This document shows positions 46,270 to 64,000 of a DNA stretch of 64,000 nt, piece after piece. Position 1 is the first letter of the stretch. Every line of letters begins with the position of its first letter. This stretch comes from Hirudo medicinalis (taxonomy: Eukaryota; Annelida; Clitellata; Hirudinida; Hirudinidae), in contig MPNW01000140.1 in the NCBI GenBank assembly GCA_011800805.1, positions 140,464-204,463 on the forward strand. The letters run 5' to 3'. The position numbers were made by a program, and so were the translations under genes. The notes beneath the pieces were generated by a model. That model was given only the letters and a program-made list of their open reading frames with translations, was not told the origin of the DNA and did no database searches.

Positions 46270-48801
46270 GCTTTTTTTCTTATCTGAAAACATAAATTTG
46301 TTGAAAATTTAAAAATAAGTATTTTATTGTTAAATAACCAAGATTATTTAAAGTTTAAAAATAGTCATTAAACTTTATTTTTTAATAAACCCCACCGCAT
46401 AACAATGGAATGAGAATGATGAAACACGAAACTACATCGGCTAAAATTAATGTTAAAACGTGATGCACACGTCAAGCTACCTTAAAGCAAAATAAATAAG
46501 AGACTTTGCAACCTGCTTGTTCCAATCACTTGCAGAGACAAGATGTTGAGCGAGTGATGCTGTCGGAAGATCTTATTATATAGCGATAAAAGGGAGATAA
46601 AGATGTGCGATCACTCACCTGAATACTAGCAAGGCGAGGAGGGTGGTTGAAACAGGCCAAAATTTAAACTTTTCGAGTACTTCGTTTAAAATGTCTCCAA
46701 ACGACACAAAATCGAGGACTTCAAATTTTATCCAAAGGTCGAGTCCTTAACCTTTGAAATGTTTTTTGTGCAAAAAAAGTTGTCCATTACAAGTTAATTT
46801 GCGAAGAATGCAAGCAGCGAAACGTTCAGAAGTAGTTTAATAAACTACTTCAACAAATTGAAAATCTTTAAATCTGCAATAATTAATGAATTGTATTGTA
46901 ATTGTCATGGACAAATTAACCAAGTTATGAAATTATTTGGGGAAGATAAGCAAATTCTACTCAAAATAAATTTTCCCGAATCACTTTACTAATTTGTTCT
47001 AATTAGTTAATAATAACCAATTAAAATAATTAAAATAACTTCATAAATTAGCTTTTATAATCCAACACCGAATCAGACCGTCGGAGTCAATGTTCTATTG
47101 TCCATTTGCTTAGTTATGTTTGACATTGGTATTTTATTATTAGTATGCAAATTGATATGAATTAATTATGCAAATGAGTTAAATCAACATGATTATTGGA
47201 GGGTCATATGCTCATAATTTTAAAATGTTGAACGAGTAATAATTTCATATTTTGGGGCGCACTTGGATAATCTTGATTAAGATTAATATGATAATGACAA
47301 TGTAATTCTTATTGTTATCGGTGAGCTGAAACAAAATCGACTAGTCAGCTGAAGGTGAACTTTCTTCTGAGATCCATTCGAAGGACATTCGTATCTTCGT
47401 ATCACACCAGCGTGTTCAATGAGAAGACTTTGGTTCCTGTTGTTTGGTTCGCCCATATGCTTTTAAGCTGAGGTCTAAATCATAACTACTTTTGCTATTA
47501 ACTCAAAATATTACGTCTACGAATTAAATTACAACGTTTTAAGTCAAATCGGCCCGAAACTTTATTAAACTAAAATAAATGTATTTCTCTGGCCAAATGA
47601 GTTTTAAAATAAGCGACGTATGCTTTAATTGTCGCAAAGAGATGCATTAACCTGTCAATACACAATTAGCGATATATAAATTATAGTGTACATATTTCTT
47701 GACGTAAGTGGAATCTAAAGATTTTATATTATATTCAAACATATTCTCTCAAACTCATGAAATTCTCCGATCCCTCTTACAAACAAGTAAAAACTAAAGT
47801 TCTTAAAACTGTCAACACAATTCTTAACTTAGAACCATCTTGCACAATATGAGTGAATTTTCAAACAAGATGCATTAGAGAAGCATCAGTGCTAAACAGA
47901 CGATCAAACCATATCAAACGTCACTGTGAGCCACACTGAACCAAGACCTAAAATTCATGAATACATATTTTATGTCTGACAACGATTAGCATAATTGACT
48001 TCATAAAGTAGTTGAAATCAATCAACAATCATTTCAAATAATCCTGCATCGACGTTCATATTTTCCGTGTCTCAAGTCGGAAGTTGACATTTCAAACTAC
48101 AATAACTCATTCGTTAACAGAGTCTGAGATTTTGAACTTCAGAATAGTGCCCCACAAACTTAAAGTGATTTTATATTTGGTTAAATCCGTGCGCCTGAAA
48201 TTCAATTTTCTCAAACTTTATCCTCCGCTACTTATTTCAAGTTCTTTCAAAACCATAGAAATGTCAAAAACTCACCACAAAAGTAAGTCTCAGAAAATTT
48301 ATTGCGCGTCCATTAAAAGTGGGAAACAAAAGTGAGTGATTGAAATTGGACATTGTCTCATGAAAGCTCTAAACTGCACCCAAACTATAGATCAGTTTCA
48401 CATATCCTCATCAACCATAAGGCAACAGATGAAATCTGAAACAGCTGCTCATCTCGCCTGCACGCAACGGGTGATGTCAAATCCAATTTCAACCAAAAGG
48501 AATATAACACAGCATCCAACAAAATTGAGCAATTGCTGACGAATCAACTTTATTATGCATGGACAAAAATATTTCCAAAAATACTTTTTCTGTGGATTTT
48601 AAAGTAATAATGTAATCAAAAATAAGGTTAAGGCAGGTTGCTGATTCTGAGCAGATCTAATGGTAAACACTCAATGACAATCATAAATAAATTCCGATGA
48701 CATAAAAAATATAATTCGTTTTTTAAGTCAAAAAATTTTTCTCCTTTATAATTTGCACAAAATCTTGTTGTTCTCAGGGGCCATTCGAGCTCAGTAGATT
48801 C
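46270..48801. other. Spacer between the tandem GDH genes
   Basis: AT-rich. Presumably holds the copy 1 promoter and a 5' non-coding exon, neither located. Short frames at 48084-48539 show no domain. Confidence 0.5.
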
Positions 48802-56222
<7,421 letters not shown>

Positions 56223-56686
56223 TTTTAGATGTTTAGCAGTCTACCAAGCTGATGCACTTCTTCTAATGCTGAAGTGTAGTATAGGCAAAGGTCATTAAGT
56301 GCTTTCAAATAAGTATTCAAAATTATATAACAACTATAATTCATTAAATGGGCGAATTTCTATCTGAAAAAAACATCGATGAAAACTGTTAAATTGTTAA
56401 AACACCTTACGTCAACAGCATGCGTCTCAACTTAGAAATAATTCAGCGCTTCTAAGCAGTCAGTCGATGTTATTTTGGAAAAACCTAATTCGAAAACGCA
56501 AGAAAGCAAAGTCCTGAAAGGCTTATATTGAAAGGAAACCTATGTGCAACAGAATGAGTCTACGTGTAAAGCTTGCTGCTTCGATAATGGTAAGATGAGG
56601 GCTAACAGCCTCTAAATACCATACAAAACGAAAGATGCAATTATATCACAATTTATGAAAAACACTCGCTTACCTTAGCCTCAAGC

Positions 56687-56838
56687 GGTAACGAACGCCC
56701 CAGCGATCCAATGGGACAAATTCCGTGAGGTCGCCCAATGAGTTTATTAGACCCTAGAGATGTACTTGTTATTTTGGTCAAACGTGTTTGTAATAATATT
56801 GATCTTAAAGAGCTTAATTCGGTTGGATTAGTTGTCAA
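56687..56838 (-). other. Candidate 5' (probably untranslated) exon of GDH copy 2
   Basis: A higher-GC stretch that ends at a good donor (GAGGCTAAG then GTAAGC) and could splice to an acceptor (CTTCAG) just upstream of the GDH copy 2 start codon near 56265. Its own frame (MTTNPTELSSLRSILLQ...) has no recognisable domain. Confidence 0.3.
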
Positions 56839-59045
56839 AAATAAAACGACCTATTTGTATTAGTATAAGTCAGTTGTCATTTCAAAATTTTATGAAAGTC
56901 CAGTGGACGTACGTGTTGCAAAATGATTGTTAAAAATAGCGCAAACAATTGGAGCAAATATGTTGTTATTTAAAGGTGCGTTCAATTTAATTCTGCTCGT
57001 CAAATAACCATAGTCGTGAGTTTCGGATTTAATCAAATATTATACTATTTAAAGATAATCAGTAGACATTTTTTTATTTGAAGTTGAATCTATAAGTTAA
57101 TGTTTATTAATTTGCGTCATTTTAATTAAACGCCATAAAATAATCCCACCTTATTATAACTTTATAATAACTCAGTTTAGTGGTCAAATAAGATCATTAT
57201 CGACCGATTTTTATAATTTAATTTCAACTGTTGAGTTGTATGCAACATATTTCAAATCTGCTCACTACTTGGAGATTATTTCAGAGAAACTCTAATTAAA
57301 CTAGAATACATAACTTAAATTATAAATGTTCAGTACAGCTTCATAAGTTAGTAACAGTTAACATTTAGCTTACATTCAGGTTGAGGGATTTTTGCCTAAA
57401 ATTAGTTGGGGAATGTTACCAAGAAATGTCGTAAGGTCAAGTTTACTTGGATCAGTTACTTCGTAGCTGTTTATTAGAAGCAACTAAATAACTATATCAT
57501 GATGATAGTAATGATGATATCAGGATGGCAATCGATGACTGCCTGAGAAGTCAGACTGCACGAGGAACCATGATAGCGAATTATCCAGCATAACTGGATA
57601 AGTTCCAGCGATAGTTTGAATGCCTGTTGTTGTACCCCACATTGTGAAGAACATCGAGACTGACTGAGATAAAAGCCATCTGTATTCTTAAATACCATCA
57701 CAAACCCTAAAAAAAAACGCGAAACAACATTTAATTGGAAAACTTCATTGGAAACTGAGTGGAAGATTCAAACTTTGATGATTCTGAGACATTTGAAGAA
57801 GATGCTAAAATAAAACTGGTAAGAGAGCTAAAATGAACTCGATTTAAAAAAAAAATTTTGCGAAGACAAACATTGGCTTATCTCAGTTAATTACTTTTCT
57901 ACTTCAAAGCAGTGTGCAGGATTTTCTTGATTTACAAATAAATGAGTTTCGCTGCATGTTCAAGGACATGTTCTAGTGACACATTTAGCAGAATGCGTTC
58001 AGTTGGAAGAAAAACAAAAACGGGAAAAAGAAATTAGTTACAAAAATGTTCTCAAGTTTTGGGTGCCGCCCTCGTTGTATGCTCAGCGACAGGATAATGA
58101 ATTCCGCACATCCAAGCCGTTTTTATTTCGCTGATCACTAATATGAGCTAATTGTCATCCAGACGCTTGACTTCATAAAAAGCACTTTATGACATTTTGG
58201 CCTCCTTCAAAAGCGATTTCTCATGCTCTAAGTCCACTCCGCTATAGGACTTAACGATGAAAACACCGACGCAGGAGTAGCAACGTCGGTTGGGTGTTGC
58301 ACAATTATCAGCCTGAAGGATCTCAACCCAAAAACGTTAAAATAAACTCCCTCTCCTCAGATTTCAACATGCTGCAATCAAATCTTCGCGTCGAAGCTAT
58401 GCAACTACACAGTTACGCAACTTAGGTGAACATCTCACTGCTCTCAATAATCGTGCATTAAGTATTTTTTATAAAATCCAACGTTAATATTTAAGATTTC
58501 ATTATTTTCAGATCTTTTTACTGACTTGATCCTGAATTGAAGAAATTATGAATATCGCAAGAACAATGTTGTTGTTTTCGTCGTAAAAATGTAGAATCGA
58601 TGGACATTAACAACTCTGAACTCCATGCAAGGAAACCTCCCATCACAAAGGAACGAATAAATCAAATTTATAGCAAAATGTAGCAAATTGGTCGTGATTT
58701 GAGCTGAAATTTAAAAATTTTAATCTCTATGAAATAAGAAATTACGTCGATAGAGAAAGAGAACCAAAGTAGTATTGAATGAATATCCATGGCTTGTTGT
58801 CCATGTCAGTCACCATAACCACATGCAACCAGAAGACCATTCATCTTCGGCAAACAAGTGTCGAAGCACGAACTCCACTGGCATATAAATAGGTCAACAG
58901 AGTACAGACAAGTACAGAGACAGGGCATTTACAAACGACTTGATGCCGAATTTTGAAAGAGTATTTTTGGCACAAATCATTCGCCTTATGTACAATTCAG
59001 CTCAGAGCATGAAAGAGCAGAGATTGATCAGCAGCAGCATGCAGT

Positions 59046-59094
59046 CATCGTCATCATCATCATAATGATAATAATAATCATCATCATCATCATT
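59046..59094. repeat. CAT/ATAA-rich microsatellite
   Basis: Two CAT runs separated by an ATA-rich middle. Confidence 0.85.
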
Positions 59095-59577
59095 AGCACT
59101 ATTATAGAAAAACTGAAGCTTTGATAGAAAACAGTACGAGAGAAGTGGCAGCTTTTCAAAAAGTTCTCACATGGCATCAAGTGGATTTACATCTAAAAGT
59201 CCAGCAACAGCAACAACAACAATGCTTGCCAACCATTACTTGAAATAAAATAGATCGCAAGGCTTAAAAAGCTGAACTGAGGTTGCAAATGAGCTCCTAA
59301 ATGAGTGAAATTATCAGAAAACAGACTAGAAACAGACAGACTCGATCATTCCGTGGACTCATGAGACAGTAAAAATGTTCAAGAGATGAATACAAATGCA
59401 AGATACATGATACAAATGAAAAGCAACTGGATACAAAAAAAAAAACAACTTCACATACAAATGTTTTAGAATCTCATTCATAATTGACAAAAATGGAGAA
59501 ATAAAATCAGTTAAAACCAAGCAAATCCTCCACGAACAATGGATCGTCAGCGGCTCCCGAAGATTGCCGAGCACAAA

Positions 59578-62500
59578 TCAATGGCACGAAGAGGAGCGGT
59601 CGTCGCTGGCATTGGAAGCCGAGCTGGTGAGAGTGGTGGTGGTCGTGACCGCAGAGGCCGTACTGGCGATGCTCTGGGAGACGAGCGGGTTGGTGCCGGA
59701 CAGCGGGTTCAGGAAGGGATTCCTCACCATGCTGGCATTCTTGTCCATCAGACCCCTGCTTCGAATCTGACTGTGGCCAGACCCTGTGCTTTCTGGAAAA
59801 ACAAGAAAAATGAAATTTTATGATTATTATTGTTATTATTATTAAAATTGCATCTCGAATGGAAAGAGGTCCATAAAATTACTGTCGAGCTATAATTATT
59901 GCTGACAAAAAAAAATCCACAACACCAGTCTCAACGACCTTGAATGATATAAAAGTATAAAAAACTTAATCGAAAGTTTTAAATGATTAATTAGTAACGA
60001 ATAAGCCATTGCAATAAACTGACTTAATGACCTCCAAATGAAAGCTGGCAACAATTTGTGAGATGACAAGCGACAAACCTTGATCAACCTCAACCACTGT
60101 TATTTTCACACGTTCGATCGATCAATGTGCCAACCTGAACTGCTTTTGACCGTGTCTGCTCCATTGGCAATGAGAAGAGAATCAAGACTCATGGCATCGT
60201 TGATGAAGTTGTAAGGAGCAGGAGGTATGTAGCTGATATTGGAAGCAACAGGGAATGCAGGGTTGAAGGGCTTTTGAGGGAACGGACCCCAGCTCGCTTG
60301 GGGCATGCTCGGAGGTCCGAGAGTGTCGTAGATCCTCAGTTCCGTGCCGTCGCCGTCTGGATCGAACTCCTCTGTGGTTACGGGCAACGGCAGAGCCACT
60401 GAAATGTCGAAGCTCAACAATGCATTTAAATGCTCGAGTCAAATGTAGAAAACCTTAATATATTTTAGCCTTTATAGAAATTAAAAAAGAGAAATGTATC
60501 AAAAACAACTAATGAATGAAGGGAACTGAATGTTAAAGGAGGCAAAAAGAATCAGATTCAGAAGATTCTGGAATGAGTAAATAATTCTTAAAAACTTAAT
60601 ACTTACAAACTTAATGTAGAGAAACACTGTTGTACTTAATGTAGGATAACAGAAATTAAAGAAAACAAATGTTGATAGTTTTTTTCAAGGGACAAAACTG
60701 AACAACACACATCCACAACATCTGCTTTTAACATCTTCGCATTTAAAATACCGATTTAAAATAACAGAACTTCACAACAACATCCCACATCTCATTGTCA
60801 GCTCAATAAATAGATAGTAAGAGAATTGCACTTAAAATTACAGGTTGAACTTTTAAATATTGTCACAGTTTCATTATTCTAAACATTCAATTGAAAATAT
60901 CGTTTCTGCCGAACGGCAACAGTACTTTTTAGAATAACAACATTTCTCAACAGAACAATGTATTGAACAATTTCCTTGATCAACATGGAAAAGACATCAC
61001 ATGAAAATATTTTGCATTGGATGTATTGAAGAGGAACAATATCTTGGTGAAGCATTACACAGCACTACAGTTCCTTGACACTGGAGACAAAGACTCGACA
61101 TTCCGTGAATCGGGAGATCTGATTTTAAATAATTAGTGAAAAAAGCCTCCAAAAGAAACCTTTCCACCTTAGGAAAGGTTTAACAAAAGCAGTTTACCAA
61201 GATAGACGGACTCTGGTTTAGTAATTTATCATCAATAATTGATCGTTCAAAGCTTCACATCGCCTGTGTACTCTGGTGACTGGATGGATAATCCAACACC
61301 ATGTCTACAAACACACCAACCAACCAACCAACCATAAAGCTTTCACAACTGCTGACACCTCCGACTAACAGGATCAGACCACCAACCTGGCACGATGCCG
61401 ACAACAGTGTAGTAGCACTGTTCGGAAAAGGAGAGCTTGTTGACGGTGTGTTTGATGAAACCCTTCTTGAGGAGGTTGCAGGCGAACTTACGGGCCTCCC
61501 TGCGGTCAGTGAAACCCTCCACGTTGCTATGGAGCCAGTTGACCAAGTCGGAACCTGAGTTGGAAATATTGTTCTGTTAATGTCCGCTGCATAGCTAGGC
61601 GATTAGGACGATGCTCCCTTAACGGGATTCGAATCCGTGCTGTCATCGTTAGAGGCGCAAGTCTTAACCATTGGACCATGCGGGAACAGGAACACCAGTT
61701 GGTAATAAAATATTTTATGCTTTTATAAGTAGGTGTCAACGAGTGCAAGTCTTTGCGCATATTGTCGGAAGTGTGCTTGCGTGCTCTTGTGCTCCTCTGT
61801 TGCTGAAAACGTCAGTTCAACTCAGACAAGTTTTTGTTTCTTCCCCCTCAAAGCTTCCTCTGATAAGCAGGGATCCACTTTCAAACACAAACAAATCTAA
61901 CCCATTGTAATTATTCAGAATAATTATCAACACAAACAAATCTAATTCATTGTAATTATTCTGAATAATTCTGAACAAGGTTCAACCGGTTCAAAATAAT
62001 AATTGGTCAGCAATTTGCATGCCAATGGTCGAATATTGTTAAACGATCATTAAACGCTTCCTCAAGCAAGCAGCACTGCATTGCATTTCTGCTGCAAATG
62101 AGACATTCGAGAATTGCAAATAACAAAGTCTTTCAAACCTATGAAGGCGTTTGGGATGGTGATTTTGAGCCAAGTTCTATCCCTGATCTCGAGACCAGAG
62201 TCGGGCTGAACCATGGCTCGGACAATCATTTGTGGGTCTGAAGAAATAGTCAGGGGACCAGGATCTGATGCTGAACAAAATTAAAATTAAAAAAATAAAC
62301 ATTTCTTGATAAATTTGTCCCCAAAAATGAATTTAAGATGATTGAAAATAGAACTCACACTTAGATGTGTTAAGTGTGTTTGACATGGTAGGTGAGTAAC
62401 TGCCAGCTCTTTCTGCTGAAAGTAGCAATAGTTAAGATTAGGGATAGAGTTAGATATCTGTGAGTTAGCTTTTGCCCATCACTTGGCCAACAAAAATTTG

Positions 62501-63219
62501 ATCTCTGCAAAGATGCTAATTAATGTAGTTAATTAATACGGTCATTACTTTTTGTATCTCAATGTGGTGAATATAAATAAGTACTCAGAACAAGAGATTC
62601 ACCTGCGCACTCAGGTATGGACGACATGACGGCACCATTGGACGATGTCCTTATCGCCGACGGAGGAGGTCCGAGCCTGCCGTACATGGCCCTCACCGCC
62701 TCGGTGTGAGCCACCCAGGCCGAAGGATCGATCGGACGAACGGGTTCCTGTCTCGGAGCCATCATGTACCCTTTAGGGTTCGGATCCCAGCATTTTGCCA
62801 CCACCAGAGTCACTGGACTGAAGGAAATAATGAAAGAATGAAAGAGTCAATATTGACGATGCAGCAACAGCATCTTTCATAAATGGGAGAAGCGTGACGT
62901 TTGGTTTTCAAAACATCGCAGAATGTCACTCTTTGACGTAATTATTCTGTTTTGCCATTGAGAATGCCTGGCAACTTGTGAAAAGCACGAGGTTTTGAAA
63001 AAGTCAGAAAAATGTTTATGCATTGTTTGCTGTACATCAACACGACTTGGAAACTGAAATAATTTCATCGACATAAATAGCTAGAGTTATTTAGACAAGG
63101 TAAATAGTGTAGAGGAGGAAGCGTGTTTTGTTTTCAGAGTGGGTTGACCAACGAGTAAATGAGTTCATTTCATCCGAAATGTGAACGCTTTTCAATTTGT
63201 AATGTCGCATCCATCATAA

Positions 63220-63251
<32 letters not shown>

Positions 63252-63430
63252 CCATCGTCTTCATCACAAAACAAATGTTCGTGATTAATCAACTTTCTCA
63301 CCCTGGTCTCTGTGCAGCGGACCTGAGAGCATGTACGGCCTCGTCATTCGACATGTCTTCGAAACTCACCCCATTCACCTCCAGTATCATATCACCAGGT
63401 TCAATGCGTCCATCCAGAGCAACTGCACCA
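59578..63430 (-). CDS. DVL: Dishevelled (PDZ part, DEP and C-terminus; 5' exons outside)
   Basis: Dishevelled relays Wnt signals from Frizzled to the canonical and planar polarity branches. Seven exons with agreeing phases: 63302-63430, 62603-62817, 62359-62415, 62139-62270, 61387-61554, 60135-60398 and 59578-59792, about 393 residues. The first holds most of the PDZ domain ([40 protein letters not shown]); the second finishes it ([16 protein letters not shown]) and has [12 protein letters not shown]. The DEP domain spans exons 4-5 ([52 protein letters not shown]). The tail is short and Pro/Ser/Thr-rich ([34 protein letters not shown]), ending SSSCH. The conserved extreme C-terminus seen in many animal Dishevelleds is not found. 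The DIX domain and PDZ start lie beyond 64000. Confidence 0.93.
61603..61690 (-). repeat. tRNA-derived SINE fragment, copy 2
   Basis: Within a Dishevelled intron. Minus strand: ATGGTCCAATGGTTAAGAC (A box, paired D stem) and GGATTCGAATCCC (near-perfect B box), then AAGGGAGC. No normal anticodon stem forms, so it is a tRNA-derived repeat, not a working tRNA. It resembles the copy at 34126-34206. Confidence 0.65.
61884..61973. repeat. 45-bp tandem duplication with internal palindrome
   Basis: Copies at 61884 and 61929, AACACAAACAAATCTA and onward; each includes the inverted repeat AATTATTCAGAATAATT or its variant. Confidence 0.87.
63219..63254. repeat. (CAT)n microsatellite
   Basis: About eleven CAT/ATC triplets, just downstream (on the minus strand) of the PDZ exon of Dishevelled. 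Confidence 0.9.
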
Positions 63431-64000
63431 CTGTCAAGCAAATTGAAAGCAAATTCATTTTTTTCTATGAATATCTAAACTTTGAAGAGGTGCAAAATGA
63501 AATGCAAAAACATACAGGGTGAAACCTTCTACTCACAAAAACTAAAAAGAATTCCCCACAAACTACGTGATTCAATGTTGCCCCCATAAAGCGCATTGTA
63601 CGTCGAATGCTAATAACAACAACACTTCATTTATTACAAAGAAAGAAAAAAACAAACATATAAAAAAATTTAAGAGAGTGAACATTAGACAGTAAATTAA
63701 AGCAATACAAACAAAGATACAAATGCACTCTGATAATGTCTTACAACTACTTGACTAAAGTGATGACAAGAACGCCCTAAGGGAGAAAAAAGTGGGTGAG
63801 CAGGGAAGGTCGAATATTTGCGGCTTGTTATTATTTGCATTTGTTTCGCTGTTATTCTTACACAAACTCGATAAAAAATAGTAGCATTTGACTCGTCGTA
63901 ATTTTCGCTTTCTGTCGATACTTAAATTTCCACTTGTAGTGGTTTTTCTGCGTGACTTTCGTTTGAAGTTCGTTTCAGTGCGGCACACCTTTGAAAAATG
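63431..64000. other. Dishevelled intron up to the window edge
   Basis: No PDZ-start or DIX exon is visible here on the minus strand. Confidence 0.5.

Larger units (their letters stand above)
56223..59577. other. Upstream region of GDH copy 2 and spacer to the Dishevelled gene
   Basis: Mostly AT-rich. Holds the candidate first exon at 56687-56838 and a CAT-rich tract at 59046-59094. A short coding-like minus-strand frame near 58200-58340 (CATPNRRCYSCVGVFIVK) has no domain I recognise and no clear acceptor. Confidence 0.45.

Noticed and set aside
56653..56838. Possible mitochondrial rRNA insertion (NUMT)
   Set aside because: The sequence does not show recognisable 16S landmarks; the clean donor site favours an exon.
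58200..58340. Minus-strand coding-like stretch with CATPNRRCYSC
   Set aside because: Only about 45 codons, no convincing acceptor and no recognised domain.

Overview
This is animal nuclear DNA: AT-rich, with split genes, GT-AG introns mostly of 100-700 bases, abundant trinucleotide microsatellites and fossil transposons. The gene set (nicastrin, an L1CAM/neuroglian-type adhesion molecule, AGGF1, an ACK/Mig-6-type UBA protein, glutamate dehydrogenase, Dishevelled) points to a bilaterian invertebrate. I cannot place it in a phylum from sequence reading alone. For nearly every gene I rebuilt the exons by hand; reading phases agree at the junctions, which is the main support for the models.

Layout, left to right. 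221-1679 (-): first six exons of nicastrin, running off the left edge. 3012-7187 (-): an L1CAM-like membrane protein with five Ig domains followed directly by the membrane segment, no room for fibronectin III domains, and two apparently mutually exclusive cytoplasmic exons. 7.2-13.2 kb: gene-poor, with microsatellites and a 24-bp minisatellite. 13.2-15.4 kb (+): a decayed R2-clade non-LTR retrotransposon. 15.8-17.8 kb, perhaps to 21.6 kb (+): a CUB-domain protein. 22.4-23.4 kb (-): an unidentified basic protein, head-to-head with AGGF1 (23.7-26.9 kb, +). 27.8-28.5 kb: a dead Tc1/mariner transposase. 29.8-31.4 kb (+): a UBA protein resembling the ACK tail but apparently without a kinase domain.

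35.6-37.2 kb (-): an intronless GT61 glycosyltransferase. 38.1-41.4 kb (-): a Ty3/gypsy LTR retrotransposon with an internal deletion and an assembly gap. 42.3-46.3 and 48.8-56.2 kb (-): two tandem 12-exon glutamate dehydrogenase genes, identical in exon layout. Their sequence identity is patchy (gene conversion), and the first carries a one-base deletion. 59.6-63.4 kb (-): the PDZ, DEP and C-terminal part of Dishevelled, whose 5' exons lie beyond the right edge.

The genes do not form an operon or a single pathway. The most unusual points are the Ig-only L1CAM-like protein, the kinase-less ACK-like gene, the patchwork GDH pair and the single-exon GT61 gene. None proves a wholly new system; each can be checked with transcripts or related genomes.
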